Positions 50,857-62,016 of a DNA stretch of 64,000 nt are shown piece by piece. Made by a program: the position numbers and the translations under genes. The notes beneath the pieces were generated by a model, which did not search any database, had not been told where the DNA came from, and saw only the letters and a list, made by a program, of their open reading frames with translations. The DNA comes from Verrucomicrobiales bacterium (GTDB taxonomy: Bacteria > Verrucomicrobiota > Verrucomicrobiia > Limisphaerales > J093): NCBI GenBank assembly GCA_015075445.1, contig JABTUJ010000011.1:62001-126000 (forward strand), written 5' to 3'. Every line of letters begins with the position of its first letter. The stretch's first letter is position 1.

Positions 50857-53800
50857 ATGAACAACAAAGAATCGACCCGCGAGTTGCTCGGCCTCGACAA
50901 GGTGAACCTGGTGGACCATGTGGCCATCAGCATCGCGTCGCCCGAGAGCGTCCGGTCCTGGTCCAAGGGGGAGGTCAAGAACCCGGAGACCATCAACTAC
51001 CGGACCTTCAAGCCGGAGAAGGGCGGGCTCTTTTGCGAGCGCATCTTCGGCCCGGTGAAGGACTGGGAGTGCTCCTGCGGGAAGTACAAGCGGATCAAGC
51101 ATCGCGGGGTGGTCTGCGACCGTTGCGGGGTCGAGGTCACGCTGTCACGGGTGCGTCGCGAGCGGATGGGGCATATCGATCTGGCGGTGCCGGTGTCGCA
51201 CATCTGGTTCTTCAAGTGCATGCCCTCCCGCATTGGCCTGATGCTGGACATCACAGCGCGCAGCCTGGAGCGGGTGATTTACTACGAGGACTACCTGGTG
51301 GTGGACCCCGGCAACACCCCGCTCCTGAAGCACCAGTTGCTCAGCGAGACCGAGCTGCGCGAGGCACGGGAGACGTACGGCGCGGACGCCTTCGTTGCGA
51401 AAATGGGGGCGGAAGCCGTCCGGGATGCACTCACCCAGCTCGATCTCAAGCAGCACATCGACGACCTGCAGCGGGCGATGTCGGAGACCAAGAGCAAGCA
51501 GATTCGCAAGAAGCTCGCCAAGCGCATCCGGCTGTTCCAGGGGTTCCAGCAATCGCGGACGCGGCCCGAGTGGATGATTCTGACGGTGCTGCCGGTGATC
51601 CCGCCGGATCTGCGTCCGCTGGTCCCGCTCGAGGGGGGGCGATTTGCGACTTCGGACCTGAACGACCTCTACCGGCGGGTGATCAACCGGAACAACCGGT
51701 TGAAGAACCTGCTGCAGCTCAAGACCCCGGAAGTGATCATCCGCAACGAGAAGCGCATGTTGCAGGAGGCGGTGGACGCGCTGTTTGACAACGGTCGCCA
51801 CGGCCGGCCGGTCACCGGGGCAGGCAATCGCGCGCTCAAGTCGCTCTCGGACATGCTCAAGGGCAAGAGCGGCCGGTTCCGGCAGAACCTGCTGGGCAAG
51901 CGCGTCGATTACTCGGGGCGCTCGGTCATCGTGATCGGCCCGGAACTCCGGGTGCACCAGTGCGGGTTGCCGAAGAAGATGGCGCTGGTGCTGTTCGAGC
52001 CGTTCATCATCCGCCGGCTCAAGGAGAAGGGGTTTGTCCACACGGTGCGGTCGGCGAAGAAGCTCATCGAGCGGCAGTCACCCGAGGTATGGGACGTGCT
52101 CGAGGAAGTGACCAAGGGACATCCGGTGCTGTTGAACCGGGCGCCGACGCTGCATCGGCTGTCGGTGCAGGCGTTCGAGCCGGTGCTCATCGAGGGCGAG
52201 GCCATCCGGATTCACCCGCTGGTGTGCACGGCGTACAACGCGGACTTCGACGGGGACCAGATGGCGGTGCACGTACCGCTCTCGGTGGAGGCGCAACTGG
52301 AGGCGCGGCTGCTCATGATGGCGCCGCTGAACATCTTCAGCCCGTCCAGCGGCCGGCCGATCATGACGCCCACGCAGGACATCACCCTGGGCTGCTACTA
52401 CCTCACGGCCGAGCCGCGCAAGCTGCGGAAGTCCGGGGAGCGCCTCATGATGTTCGGCTCGAAGAGCGAGGTGCTCTTCGCCCAGGCGGACGGCGCGCTC
52501 AAGACCCACGACCGGCTGTTGCTCGCCAACCCGGACCGGGGACGGGAGACCGTGTACGGCGACGCGAAGAAGCCGGTGATCGAGACTACCGTGGGCCGGG
52601 TGATCTTCAGCGAGATCTGGCCGCCCGAGCTGGGCTTCTTCAACAAGGTGGCGGGCAAGACGCAGTTGGGCGACATCATCTGGAACTGCTACAAGGTCTG
52701 CGGCCACGAGAAGGCCATCGCCTCACTGGATCTGCTCAAGGAACTCGGGTTCCGCGAGGCGACGCGGGCAGGGATCTCGATCGGGATCGAGGACATGATC
52801 ATCCCGAAGGAGAAGGACCAGGAGATTGCCAGCGCGCAGCGTCAGATTGCCGAGGTTGAGAAGCAGTACCGCAAGGGCATCATCACGCCGGGCGAGCGGT
52901 ACAACAAGATTGTGGACATCTGGACCCACTGCACGGACCAGATCTCCAACGTCATGATCCGGACGCTCGAGGGGAACCAGAACAAGCGGGAGTACAACCC
53001 GCTGTATCTGATGGTCGACTCGGGGTCCCGCGGCAACAAGGCCCAGGTGCGGCAGTTGGCCGGGGTGCGCGGGCTCATGGCCAAGCCGGACGGCTCGATC
53101 ATCGAGAAGCCCATTCTGGCGAACTTCCGCGAAGGGTTGTCCGTGCTCGAGTACTTCATCTCGACCCACGGCGCCCGCAAGGGGCTGGCCGACACGGCGC
53201 TCAAGACGGCCGACTCCGGCTACATGACGCGCAAGCTGGTGGACGTGGCGCAGGACGTGATCATCCGGGAGCACGATTGCGGCACGACCAACGGCATCTG
53301 GGTCAAGGCCATCGAGCAGGGCGAGGATGAGATCGTCAAGCTCAGCGAGCGTCTCGTGGGCCGGTTGACCTGCGATGATGTGCCCGATCCGCTGGACGCC
53401 TCCCGCATGCTGGTGCGGGCCAACGAGCTGATCGACGAGAACAAGGCGCGCGAGATTGAGAGCGCGGGCGTCGAGCGCGTCAAGATCCGGTCCACGCTCA
53501 CGTGTGAGGCCAAGTACGGCGTCTGCATGGCGTGCTACGGCCGCAACCTGGCGACGGGCAACCTGGTGAAGATGGGTGAGGCGGTGGGCATCATCGCTGC
53601 GCAGTCGATTGGCGAGCCCGGCACGCAGCTCACGATGCGCACGTTCCACATCGGGGGCACGGCGTCGCAGGTGTTCAAACAACCCCAGATCAAGGCCAAG
53701 TTCGAGGGCGTCATCCGCTACAACGACCTGCGCGTGGTCGAGCTCGAAGACGGCAACCGGATCGTGCTCAACAAGAACGGGTCCGTCTCGATCCTAGCGG

Positions 53801-55041
53801 CGGCGGCCGGCACGGAGACCCCGGGCGCCGGTCGCGAGCTCGAAAACCATCCCGTGGTCATCGGCGCGGTGATCTCGGTGGCCGACGGCGGCAAGGTCAA
53901 CAAGGGCGACACGATTGTGCAGTGGGACCCGTACAACGTGCCGATCATCTCGGAGAAGGCCGGCAAGGTGCAGTTCCACGACATCATCGAGAACGTCACG
54001 ATGAAGCAGGAGCTGGACGAGACGACCGGGCAGGAGTCCATGGTGCTCATTGACCACAAGGAGGACCTCCACCCGCAGGTTATCATCCGCAACGACAAGG
54101 GCGAGGCGGTGGCCAGCTACCCCATCCCGTCCGGGGCGCACGTGACGGTGGGCGAGGGCGACAAGATTGTGCCCGGCGCGCTCATCGCCAAGACGCCGCG
54201 TCGCACGGTCAAGACCAAGGACATCACCGGGGGTCTGCCGCGCGTGGCCGAGTTGTTCGAGGCGCGGCGGCCGAAGGACGCGGCCGAGATCTCGAAGATC
54301 AATGGCATTGTGGATTTCGGGCCGAGCGTGCGCGGCAAGCGCTGCATCATCATCAAGGACCCGCAGACGGGCGTTGAGGAGGAGCACCTGATTCCCATCG
54401 GCAAGCACGTCATCGTGTTCAAGGGCGACCGGGTGGACAAGGGCCAGCAGTTGACCGAAGGCTCGATTGTGCCGCACGAGATCCTCGAGGTGAGTGGGCC
54501 GCAGGAGCTGCAGTCGCGCCTGGTGAGCGAGATCCAGGAGGTCTATCGCCTTCAGGGGGTGACCATCAACGACAAGCACATCGAGATCATCATCCGGCAG
54601 ATGCTCCGCAAGGTGCGCATCACGGAGCCGGGCGACACCATGTTCCTGTGGGCCGAGCAGGTGGACAAGCTGGCGTTCGAGGAGGAGAACCAGCGCGTCG
54701 AGAAGATGGGTGGCAAACCGGCCGAGGCGCAGCCCGTGTTGCTCGGCATTACCAAGGCCTCGCTCGAGACCGAGAGCTTCCTCAGCGCCGCGTCCTTCCA
54801 GGACACCACCCGGGTGCTCACCGATGCCGCGACCATGGGCAAGGTGGATTACCTGCGTGGGTTCAAGGAGAACGTCATCATGGGCCACATCATCCCGGCG
54901 GGTACGGGCTATCCCGAGCACCGGGGGATCCGGCTCAAGCCGCTGGTCGAACTCGCACCCGAACCCGAGCCCGAACCGGTCGAGGAAGAAGCGGCGGTGG
55001 CCGAGCCGCTCAGCTTCGATTCGGACGTCGCGAGCAGTTAG
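50857..55041 (+). CDS. rpoC: DNA-directed RNA polymerase subunit beta'
   Basis: A 1394-aa core subunit with the active-site Mg motif [13 protein letters not shown]. An N-terminal zinc finger is formed by [20 protein letters not shown], and a second cysteine cluster by [16 protein letters not shown]. The trigger-loop region is [14 protein letters not shown]. The C-terminus ends in an acidic tail ([16 protein letters not shown]). The start [15 protein letters not shown] is usual in this phylum as far as recalled. It ends the cluster and is followed by a stem-loop element. Confidence 0.97.
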   Translation: MNNKESTRELLGLDKVNLVDHVAISIASPESVRSWSKGEVKNPETINYRTFKPEKGGLFCERIFGPVKDWECSCGKYKRIKHRGVVCDRCGVEVTLSRVRRERMGHIDLAVPVSHIWFFKCMPSRIGLMLDITARSLERVIYYEDYLVVDPGNTPLLKHQLLSETELREARETYGADAFVAKMGAEAVRDALTQLDLKQHIDDLQRAMSETKSKQIRKKLAKRIRLFQGFQQSRTRPEWMILTVLPVIPPDLRPLVPLEGGRFATSDLNDLYRRVINRNNRLKNLLQLKTPEVIIRNEKRMLQEAVDALFDNGRHGRPVTGAGNRALKSLSDMLKGKSGRFRQNLLGKRVDYSGRSVIVIGPELRVHQCGLPKKMALVLFEPFIIRRLKEKGFVHTVRSAKKLIERQSPEVWDVLEEVTKGHPVLLNRAPTLHRLSVQAFEPVLIEGEAIRIHPLVCTAYNADFDGDQMAVHVPLSVEAQLEARLLMMAPLNIFSPSSGRPIMTPTQDITLGCYYLTAEPRKLRKSGERLMMFGSKSEVLFAQADGALKTHDRLLLANPDRGRETVYGDAKKPVIETTVGRVIFSEIWPPELGFFNKVAGKTQLGDIIWNCYKVCGHEKAIASLDLLKELGFREATRAGISIGIEDMIIPKEKDQEIASAQRQIAEVEKQYRKGIITPGERYNKIVDIWTHCTDQISNVMIRTLEGNQNKREYNPLYLMVDSGSRGNKAQVRQLAGVRGLMAKPDGSIIEKPILANFREGLSVLEYFISTHGARKGLADTALKTADSGYMTRKLVDVAQDVIIREHDCGTTNGIWVKAIEQGEDEIVKLSERLVGRLTCDDVPDPLDASRMLVRANELIDENKAREIESAGVERVKIRSTLTCEAKYGVCMACYGRNLATGNLVKMGEAVGIIAAQSIGEPGTQLTMRTFHIGGTASQVFKQPQIKAKFEGVIRYNDLRVVELEDGNRIVLNKNGSVSILAAAAGTETPGAGRELENHPVVIGAVISVADGGKVNKGDTIVQWDPYNVPIISEKAGKVQFHDIIENVTMKQELDETTGQESMVLIDHKEDLHPQVIIRNDKGEAVASYPIPSGAHVTVGEGDKIVPGALIAKTPRRTVKTKDITGGLPRVAELFEARRPKDAAEISKINGIVDFGPSVRGKRCIIIKDPQTGVEEEHLIPIGKHVIVFKGDRVDKGQQLTEGSIVPHEILEVSGPQELQSRLVSEIQEVYRLQGVTINDKHIEIIIRQMLRKVRITEPGDTMFLWAEQVDKLAFEEENQRVEKMGGKPAEAQPVLLGITKASLETESFLSAASFQDTTRVLTDAATMGKVDYLRGFKENVIMGHIIPAGTGYPEHRGIRLKPLVELAPEPEPEPVEEEAAVAEPLSFDSDVASS

Positions 55042-55062
55042 CCCGGACTGTTGACAGCCGCG

Positions 55063-55124
55063 GTAGGCGCCGACGTGAGGGCAGTGCCGGTCTCCGGCAC
55101 AACGCCTCCTCACGTCGGCGCTAC
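55063..55124. repeat. Dispersed stem-loop element after rpoC
   Basis: The left arm at 55063-55080 is truncated and the right arm at 55104-55124 lacks one C, so the stem is about 17 bp. It lies 21 bp after the rpoC stop, between convergent genes. CTACAGTCTCAGG is duplicated immediately after it. Confidence 0.85.
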
Positions 55125-55145
55125 AGTCTCAGGCTACAGTCTCAG

Positions 55146-57323
55146 CTAGTCGGGCTTCGCCAGGATTCTGGCCAGTGCTTCGGCGTCCTGGAGGGGCGGG
55201 AGGCAGGTGTTGCCGGTGCACACGTAAGCCGTGGCGTGGCCGTGGGCGGCCGGGAGTCCTGACGCGAAGGCCTCGACGCTGCCGGTCGTGCCCATCACGA
55301 CCTGGTTCGGGGCGTACGTTTGATGGGCTGCCCGCACCAGGGGGTCGATGCCTTCCCGGTCTTCTCCCGCGGCGATCACGACCCGGCGGGTTTCACCCAC
55401 CCAGTAGTCGAGTCCGCTGAGAAGGTGCGGCACGGCCTGGGGAAGGTCGTTCAGGCGGGCGGCGAACAAGCGCAGGGTCTGCTCCGCTGGCTCCCGGAAC
55501 TCCAGGCGACCGGTGATGTCGGCCAATTTGAGGAGCCCCAACACCGCCACAGAGTTCCCGGAAGGTTCAGCCCCATCGTAGTCTTCTTTGACCTGCAGGA
55601 TCAGGTCGGGACTGTCCGTGGGTGCCTGCCAGAACCCGCCGTGGGCCGGGTCGTAGAACCGCGCGATCATCGCCTCGGCGAGCTGGCGGGCGAAATCGAG
55701 GTGGTCGGGTTCGAGGGTTGCGGAGTAGAGATCAAGCGTGCCGCTCAGCAAGAAGGCGTAGGCCTCGAGTAGTTGGACGGAGTCGCGCGCGCCGTCGCGC
55801 CACCGGTGATACAGCGTCCGGCTGGGGGCATCCCACAACTTCTGCTGCAGGAAAGCCAGGTTGCGTCGGGCTGCGGCCAGGTAGGCGGGTTCGTCCAGGA
55901 CGACAGCGGCCCGGGCCAGCGCTCCCAGCATCAAGCCATTCCAGGAGGCGAGCACCTTGTCGTCCAAGTGGGGACGCACCCGTTGGGCGCGCGCGGCGAG
56001 CATTTTGACGCGGGCGGATTCCAGGAGCGCAGCCTCGTCCGGAGCCAGCGCGGGCTGGGCCACGTGGAGCACGTTCTGACCGGGAAGCGGATCGGGGTCG
56101 CTGTGGTCCAGGAAGTTGCCCTGTTCGGTCACCCCGAAGTAGCGGGTGGCGACGCCGAACTCGGCGGGCGCGAGCAGGGTTTGCAGCTCGGTGCGGGTCC
56201 AGCAATAGAACCGGCCTTCCTTGCCTTCGCTGTCGGCGTCCTCGGCGGAGAAGAACCCGCCGTCGGGATGGGTGAGGTCGCGCAGGACGTAGCGGACGAT
56301 GTCGTGGACGGTGGCGGCGTGGCGGGGGTCGCGGCTCACGAGGTAGGCGTCGAGGTAGAGCTGCACGAGCTGGGCGTTGTCGTAGAGCATTTTCTCGAAG
56401 TGCGGGACCAGCCACGCGTCGTCCACCGAGTAGCGTGCGAAGCCGCCGCCGAGTTGATCGCACATGCCCCCGGCCGCCATGCGTTCGCACGTGTACAGGA
56501 CCATGCGGCGGGCCTCCTCGTCGCCGGCGCGTTGGGACCAGCGGAGGAGGAAGGCGGGGTGACTGGGGCGGGGGAACTTGGGGGCGCCGCCGAAGCCGCC
56601 GTGCTGGGGGTCGTACTCGGATTTCAGGCGGGTGGCGGCGTTGGCGAGGAGGGCGGGTCCCAGGGCGAGACCGGTGAGAGGTTCCCTGGCCACATGCGCT
56701 GCGAGGCGTTCGTGGATCTCGGCGGCGGAACGGGAAACGTCGCCCTTACGGTCCTTCCAGACCTGGGCGAGCTGTTCGAGCAGATCGAGGAAACCGGGCC
56801 GTCCGGGGCGGGTGCGAGGCGGGAAGTAGGTGCCGCCGTAGAAGGGGCGTCGGTCGGGCAGCAGGAAGACGTTCAGTGGCCAGCCGCCGCTGCCGGTCAT
56901 GGCCTGGACGAACGTCATGTAGATGCGGTCCACGTCCGGCCGTTCTTCGCGGTCCACCTTGATGCTGACGAACTGGGCGTTCAGGAACCGGGCGACGGTC
57001 GGGTCCTCGAAGGACTCCCGTTCCATCACGTGGCACCAATGGCAGGTCGAGTAGCCGATGCTCAGGAAGACGGGCTTGTTTTCGGCGCGGGCCTTGGCGA
57101 AGGCCTCGTCGCCCCAGGGGAACCAGTCCACCGGGTTGTGCTGGTGCTGGAGCAGGTAGGGAGACTTTTCCTGCGCCAGCCGGTTTGTGGAGCGATGAGT
57201 GGTCACGTCAGGTTGCCGGGAAGACGGTGGCGACGGCACGCGCGGACCGGCCTCGTGCTGACATCCCGACAGGCCAGCCAGGGCCACGGCGGCGATCCCA
57301 ACGCCGATGCTCCCGCGCCACAT
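55146..57323 (-). CDS. DUF255 thioredoxin-domain lipoprotein (YyaL/SSP411 family)
   Basis: A 725-aa lipoprotein: the signal ends at AGLSGC. The N-terminal thioredoxin-like domain has [37 protein letters not shown] and [20 protein letters not shown], the signature of the family. The remainder is an (alpha/alpha)6 barrel ([40 protein letters not shown]). Biochemical function is unknown; a thiol-linked or sugar-epimerase-like role has been suggested for relatives. The start at 57323 gives the lipobox signal; the far longer open frame upstream is the antisense of the next gene. Confidence 0.9.
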   Translation of the reverse strand: MWRGSIGVGIAAVALAGLSGCQHEAGPRVPSPPSSRQPDVTTHRSTNRLAQEKSPYLLQHQHNPVDWFPWGDEAFAKARAENKPVFLSIGYSTCHWCHVMERESFEDPTVARFLNAQFVSIKVDREERPDVDRIYMTFVQAMTGSGGWPLNVFLLPDRRPFYGGTYFPPRTRPGRPGFLDLLEQLAQVWKDRKGDVSRSAAEIHERLAAHVAREPLTGLALGPALLANAATRLKSEYDPQHGGFGGAPKFPRPSHPAFLLRWSQRAGDEEARRMVLYTCERMAAGGMCDQLGGGFARYSVDDAWLVPHFEKMLYDNAQLVQLYLDAYLVSRDPRHAATVHDIVRYVLRDLTHPDGGFFSAEDADSEGKEGRFYCWTRTELQTLLAPAEFGVATRYFGVTEQGNFLDHSDPDPLPGQNVLHVAQPALAPDEAALLESARVKMLAARAQRVRPHLDDKVLASWNGLMLGALARAAVVLDEPAYLAAARRNLAFLQQKLWDAPSRTLYHRWRDGARDSVQLLEAYAFLLSGTLDLYSATLEPDHLDFARQLAEAMIARFYDPAHGGFWQAPTDSPDLILQVKEDYDGAEPSGNSVAVLGLLKLADITGRLEFREPAEQTLRLFAARLNDLPQAVPHLLSGLDYWVGETRRVVIAAGEDREGIDPLVRAAHQTYAPNQVVMGTTGSVEAFASGLPAAHGHATAYVCTGNTCLPPLQDAEALARILAKPD

Positions 57324-57476
57324 GGGGGATAGTAGCGTCCAGGTGGTGGTGGGCAAACCGGAGCAGCCAACTCCCGGCATGCCCGCCCGTCCTGTGGGCA
57401 CAAATCCCATGCGCGCCGTCGCGTGGCGTGAGGGTGCTTGAGCCGGGGAGCCCGGCAGCGTAGAAGTTCGGGCGTC

Positions 57477-60212
57477 ATGCATGCTTCCCTCCTCGCGTCG
57501 CCTCGAGTTCCCGCCCCCGCCGCGTCCGCCCATCGCCCGCCGACGTTCCAGAGTGGCCGGCGGAGGCGTGGGCTGGTGGCTGGTTGGGTGATGGCCATCC
57601 TGGCGTTGGTGGCCTTCGAGGGTCGCACGGCTGAGGATTTCCGAGGCCGCTTTTTCCGCGGCGCTGGGGACGGGGAGTACCTGCGCTTGCTGGACAACGC
57701 GCGAAGGCTCTTCGCCCCCGATCCCGAATACCAGAACCTGGCCATGCTCTATTACCCTGCCTGGAACGGGCTGGTCGAGGGACCAACCTGGGACGCCTGG
57801 TGGGTGCAGAACAGCTACGGCCCGACGTACGCCGCCCTCCCGTTTCTGGTCGAGCCTTTTGTCACCTTCCTGCAGAACTCCCAGGACCTCTGGTTCGACC
57901 AGATGGGCGACGGGCAACGGGTCGGGGCGGCGCCGCCGTTTGACTGGGTGGCGCCGGATGGCTGCCTGTGCGACGCGGCGCGGCCGGGTTGGATCGTGTA
58001 CCGGCAGGGCGATGGCCGCACGCACCTGCACGACTGGGGCCTCGAGTTCACGGCAGCGGGCCTCCTCCTTCAGTCGGAATTGCTCCTCATCCAACGCGAT
58101 CCGGCAGCGGTCGGTCGCTACCTGCCCAAGCTCGAGCGGTGCGCGCGGTTCATCGAGACCCGCCGCGACCCGGAGCGGAACCTGTTTCTGGTCGGGGCGG
58201 CGGGCAATCTGCTGGCGCCGAGCTTTGCCGGCTGGAAGAAGCCGGATGGCACCTATGACAAGGCCTACCACGCCGGCTTGTCGGTGACCTACATCGCGGC
58301 GCTCGAGCGCCTGATCGAGTTGCAGAAGTTCGCCGGCCGCCCCGAGGAGGCCCGGGTCTGGACGCAACGACGGGAGGACGCGCGGCGGGGCCTTGCCCAG
58401 CTCACGACCGACGAGGGCTATTTCATCAACTCACTTGACCCCGACGGAACGCGGCACGGCGTGTATGGCGCGGCGCGGCACGGGTATTTTGAGAGCTCGG
58501 TGAACCACGACGCCATTGCGTTTCGCGTGGTGGATGAGGCCCAGGCGGAGCGGATCTACGCCAAGATTGCCTCCATCCCGGGCCTGCGCCCGTACCACTT
58601 CATCCTGCCCAACCACCCGTCCTACGACGACATGTACGAGGCGCCCGAGGGTCTGTGGGCCTACGGCACCTGGGTCAACGGCGGCCACTGGTCCACCTGC
58701 GAAGCGCGCATGATGCTGGGGTACTATCGGCTCGGGAAGTTCGAGGACGCACGGCGTTCGTGGCAGCAGTTGCTGACGTTCGCGGAGCGGTTTCGCATGG
58801 ACAACCCGCTGGTCAAGTTTGGGAGCGACGTGTACCAGCCCGGGCAGCCGATCAACCTCACATACGACGCGTTCGGCCCTCCGGCTGCCTTTGTGCGGGG
58901 GCTGTTCGATTACCGGTACGCGGCGGACGGCCTGACGGTGGTGCCGCAGGTCCCGCCTGGCATCACCCGGCTGGAACAGCATTTCCCTGTTCGCCTGGGG
59001 ACGAAGCGTCTCTATCTCGCCACGGTGGGTGCCGGCCCGGTCACTGCGGTGGCGATCAACGGCGTGCCCTGGACCCGCTTTGACGCCCGGGCCGTGTTAT
59101 TGCCAGCGGATGAACTCCCGGACAAGGCGGCCATCGAACTGGCTTTGGGAGGCGCGAAGCTGCGGGGTTGGTCGGTGCCCGAGGTCGCGACGGAGGTGCC
59201 CGCGATTCCGCCGCATGACCGGAGTTGGCAGCGGCTCAAGCGCGCCAACCTGGCCACGAACAGCCTGCCGTTCCGCATCGGTGCCGACAGCCAGGGTGGC
59301 AACCGTTTTCGCGGTGAGATTGCCGCGGTCCATGTCTTCCGGCGGGCGCTCGATCCCCAGGAGATCGCCGCGCTGGCCCGACGGGAGGCCGGTGACCCGC
59401 TCCGGGATGACGCGCTGGTCGGCGCCTGGTCCTTTGCGGTAACCGAGTCGGGCCTGTTTGGCTCGACCGGACCTTCGCCGCTTCCGGCCCGGCGCGTGGA
59501 GAGTGTCGGGCATGCGATGGGGATTCACGGGCCGGCGCTTCGCCTGGAGGGTACGGGCTATCTGGAAGTCGCCCCGCAGCCAGCGCTCGATTTCACGGAG
59601 GCGGGCACCTTCGCGGCGTGGATCGCGCCGGAGTCTTTTCCGGCGGGTGGGATGCGGATCCTGGACAAGTCCGAGGTGGGCACATCAAACGGGTTCCTGT
59701 TGGACACGCATCCGGGTCGTTCCCTGCGCCTCATCACGCAGGCCGGGACGCTTGATCATCCGGCGCAACTTGAACCCGGTCGCTGGACCCATGTGGCGGG
59801 GACGGTCAGTGCGGACGGCCGCCTGGCTTTGTACGTGGACGGGCAACCCGTCGCGGAGCGGGCGGGGGCGGGGGCGCCTGACGTTGGCGGGCTGCTTCGC
59901 AAGGCGCGGAGACTGGAGGACTTTCATCGCCGGTTGGTGGCGCGGGGTCTGGCCGGCGTGTATGAGGCCGCCCATGCGCGGCTGGCGCTGGAGAGTCTGG
60001 CCACGGCGCAGGAGCGGTTCCGTCGCCTCGATGCGGGAACGCTGCGGTTGCTGGCGGAGCCACGGTCGCAGGTTGCCGCTGATCACTCCTATCTCGAGAC
60101 CGCTCAGCGTCTCGTCGATGGCTTGGTCAAAGTGCTGAACGCCTCCGCAAGCGATGGCGCTCCGGAGAAGGCCGAGGTGATTCGCTGCTGGGAAGCAACC
60201 GCGCGGGAGTAG
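57477..60212 (+). CDS. Secreted six-hairpin glycosidase-like protein with LamG-type domain
   Basis: About 911 aa from the ATG at 57477, with an Arg-rich n-region and hydrophobic signal ([18 protein letters not shown]). The middle (about 60-480) looks like an (alpha/alpha)6 glycosidase: [36 protein letters not shown] beta domain follows. The C-terminal third is concanavalin-like (LamG-type): [55 protein letters not shown]. This supports carbohydrate binding and cleavage outside the cytoplasm. The family number and substrate are not assigned. It is divergent from the DUF255 gene. Confidence 0.7.
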   Translation: MHASLLASPRVPAPAASAHRPPTFQSGRRRRGLVAGWVMAILALVAFEGRTAEDFRGRFFRGAGDGEYLRLLDNARRLFAPDPEYQNLAMLYYPAWNGLVEGPTWDAWWVQNSYGPTYAALPFLVEPFVTFLQNSQDLWFDQMGDGQRVGAAPPFDWVAPDGCLCDAARPGWIVYRQGDGRTHLHDWGLEFTAAGLLLQSELLLIQRDPAAVGRYLPKLERCARFIETRRDPERNLFLVGAAGNLLAPSFAGWKKPDGTYDKAYHAGLSVTYIAALERLIELQKFAGRPEEARVWTQRREDARRGLAQLTTDEGYFINSLDPDGTRHGVYGAARHGYFESSVNHDAIAFRVVDEAQAERIYAKIASIPGLRPYHFILPNHPSYDDMYEAPEGLWAYGTWVNGGHWSTCEARMMLGYYRLGKFEDARRSWQQLLTFAERFRMDNPLVKFGSDVYQPGQPINLTYDAFGPPAAFVRGLFDYRYAADGLTVVPQVPPGITRLEQHFPVRLGTKRLYLATVGAGPVTAVAINGVPWTRFDARAVLLPADELPDKAAIELALGGAKLRGWSVPEVATEVPAIPPHDRSWQRLKRANLATNSLPFRIGADSQGGNRFRGEIAAVHVFRRALDPQEIAALARREAGDPLRDDALVGAWSFAVTESGLFGSTGPSPLPARRVESVGHAMGIHGPALRLEGTGYLEVAPQPALDFTEAGTFAAWIAPESFPAGGMRILDKSEVGTSNGFLLDTHPGRSLRLITQAGTLDHPAQLEPGRWTHVAGTVSADGRLALYVDGQPVAERAGAGAPDVGGLLRKARRLEDFHRRLVARGLAGVYEAAHARLALESLATAQERFRRLDAGTLRLLAEPRSQVAADHSYLETAQRLVDGLVKVLNASASDGAPEKAEVIRCWEATARE

Positions 60213-60242
60213 ACGGCGGCTTGCGGCCCGGTCCGACCGGCC

Positions 60243-60959
60243 CTACTCGGCGAACTCGCGGATCTTCAGGCTGCGAAACCAGATCTCGCCGCCGTGATCC
60301 TGGAGGAGCAGGTGGCCGCGGACCTTGGTGCCGAAGTCGCGCACGTCTTTGAACTTGCTGTTGGCCACCGCGGCGAGGACTTCGGGGCTGCCCAGTTCGT
60401 AGCGGATGGTCAGGGCGCCGTTCAGCCAGTGCTCGACCTGGTTGCCGCGGACGACGATCCGCGATTCGTTGAACTGGTCCGCGGGGCGGAGCCGGATGGG
60501 GATGATCGGCGGGAGGACATCGTAAAAGCCCGCGGTACCGCCCTTGCTCGGCGCCTGTTCGGCCTCGACGGTACGGCCGGTGAGGAGTTGGTATTCGTGG
60601 CCAATGGCGCCGCCGCGGTCGCGCGTGACGAAGTACTTCACGCCGCTGTTTCCATGGGGGGCCATGCGCCATTCGAAGGTGAATTCGAAATCGGCGAACG
60701 TCGCCTCCGTGATGATATCACCGCCGCCGCCGCGACCGCTGTGGGTGAGGCAGCCGTCTTTCACCGTCCAGCCCTGGCGGGGGAATGACTCGTGGCCGAA
60801 GCCGCGCCAGCCGGTCGTGGACTCGCCGTCGAACAGCCACCGCCAGCCCGCGGCTTGCTCGGCATCGGTGAGCGCAGGCGGGGCCGCCCGGCCGGACGCG
60901 ATTGCGGGGACGAGGGCGGCGAGGCCAAGGAGCAGGAACCAGGGACGAACGGCATGCAT
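60243..60959 (-). CDS. Secreted DUF1080 (3-keto-disaccharide hydrolase-like) protein
   Basis: A 238-aa exported beta-sandwich protein. A signal peptide (PWFLLLGLAALVPAIASG) precedes the family pattern: GWRWLFDGESTTGWRGFGHE, GWTVKDGCLTHSG, DIITEATFADFEFTFEWR, GNSGVKYFVTRD and GHEYQLL. The end has LLLQDHGGEIWFRSLKIRE, typical of this domain. Such proteins are very abundant in Verrucomicrobia and Planctomycetes and are linked to glycan use. It is convergent with the six-hairpin protein. Confidence 0.9.
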   Translation of the reverse strand: MHAVRPWFLLLGLAALVPAIASGRAAPPALTDAEQAAGWRWLFDGESTTGWRGFGHESFPRQGWTVKDGCLTHSGRGGGGDIITEATFADFEFTFEWRMAPHGNSGVKYFVTRDRGGAIGHEYQLLTGRTVEAEQAPSKGGTAGFYDVLPPIIPIRLRPADQFNESRIVVRGNQVEHWLNGALTIRYELGSPEVLAAVANSKFKDVRDFGTKVRGHLLLQDHGGEIWFRSLKIREFAE

Positions 60960-61051
60960 CGGCGTCGGATCTAAGCGGGGATGGCGGGGTGGGTCAAGGG
61001 GTTCGGCTTGGCGCTCGACGGGCGGGCGCCGGGTTGGTTGAGTGCGGGGCG

Positions 61052-61690
61052 ATGAACATCGGCGACTTGCGCCAGGATTACACGCGCGACGAACTGCACC
61101 GTCGCGATTTGAAGCCGGACCCTTTCGAGCAGTTCGAGGTCTGGTTCAAGGAGGCCTGCACCAGCGGCATGATCGAGCCCAATGCGATGAGCCTCGCGAC
61201 GGTGGATGCCGCAGGCCGCCCTTCGCTCCGGACAGTCCTGCTGAAGAAGTGGGATGCCGCTGGCTTCGTCTTCTTCACCAACCTGGAGAGTCGCAAGTCG
61301 CGGCAGATGGCCGACAACCCGAACGTCTCCTTGCTGTTCCCCTGGCTGCTGTTGCAGCGGCAGGTGGCCATCAACGGCACGGCCGAGCGCATCCCCACCG
61401 CGGAGGTGGTGGCGTATTTTGTGACGCGGCCTTTTGGGAGCCAGTTGGCGGCGTGGGCTTCGCCGCAGAGCCGGGTCATCTCCACCCGCTCCCTGCTCGA
61501 GGCGAAGTGGGAGGAGATGAAACGCAAGTTTCGGGAAGGCCAGGTCCCGCTCCCGTCGTTCTGGGGCGGGTACCGGGTCCGGCCCGTGGACTTCGAATTC
61601 TGGCAAGGCCGGAGCAGCCGGCTGCACGACCGCTTTCTGTACACGCCCAAAGGGGACGGGACCTGGCAGCTCGATCGGTTGGCCCCGTGA
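61052..61690 (+). CDS. pdxH: Pyridoxamine/pyridoxine 5'-phosphate oxidase
   Basis: A 212-aa FMN enzyme that makes pyridoxal 5'-phosphate, the last step of vitamin B6 salvage. Landmarks are EPNAMSLATVDAAGRPSLRT, VLLKKWDAAGFVFFTNLESR (FMN binding), WASPQSRVI, SFWGGYRVRPVDFEFWQGRS and RLHDRFLYT (PLP contact). The ATG at 61052 matches the family N-terminus. It is divergent from the DUF1080 gene. Confidence 0.95.
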   Translation: MNIGDLRQDYTRDELHRRDLKPDPFEQFEVWFKEACTSGMIEPNAMSLATVDAAGRPSLRTVLLKKWDAAGFVFFTNLESRKSRQMADNPNVSLLFPWLLLQRQVAINGTAERIPTAEVVAYFVTRPFGSQLAAWASPQSRVISTRSLLEAKWEEMKRKFREGQVPLPSFWGGYRVRPVDFEFWQGRSSRLHDRFLYTPKGDGTWQLDRLAP

Positions 61691-62016
61691 CGCGCGGGTC
61701 TTGGAAGCGCCTCCAGCCCGGACGTCCCTCCTGCTCGCTGTAGGCGCCGACGTGAGGAGGCGTCTTGGGGCCGGGGACGACGTCACGTCGCCTCTGCCTC
61801 CTGACCTCGGCAGGCCTCCGCGGAGAGAAAAAGGACCACAGAACGGAGCCGCAGGTCCAATTCCGGCGGTCTTGCTCTTGCTCTTGCTCTTGCTCTTGCT
61901 CTTGCTCCGCCGCGGAGAGATGGAGTGAGCGCAAGAGCAAGAGCAGGAGTAAGAGCAGGAATCGGGTCGGCGCCTACGGGCGGTCGCGGTTACCGGCAGG
62001 GCAGGAATCAACCGGG
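61691..62016. other. 326-bp convergent intergenic region, repeat-filled
   Basis: No gene was recognised. It is dominated by an enlarged stem-loop element (61740-61977) with a hexamer tract inside it. Confidence 0.7.
61740..61977. repeat. Enlarged stem-loop element with hexamer tracts inside
   Basis: A full left arm (61740-61761) is paired with only the outer half of the right arm (GTCGGCGCCTAC, 61966-61977), 205 bp away. The interior has about six CTTGCT hexamers (from about 61870) and, further right, the complementary AGCAAG/AGCAGG-type hexamers (61932-61960). The two tracts could form a long internal hairpin. Confidence 0.8.
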
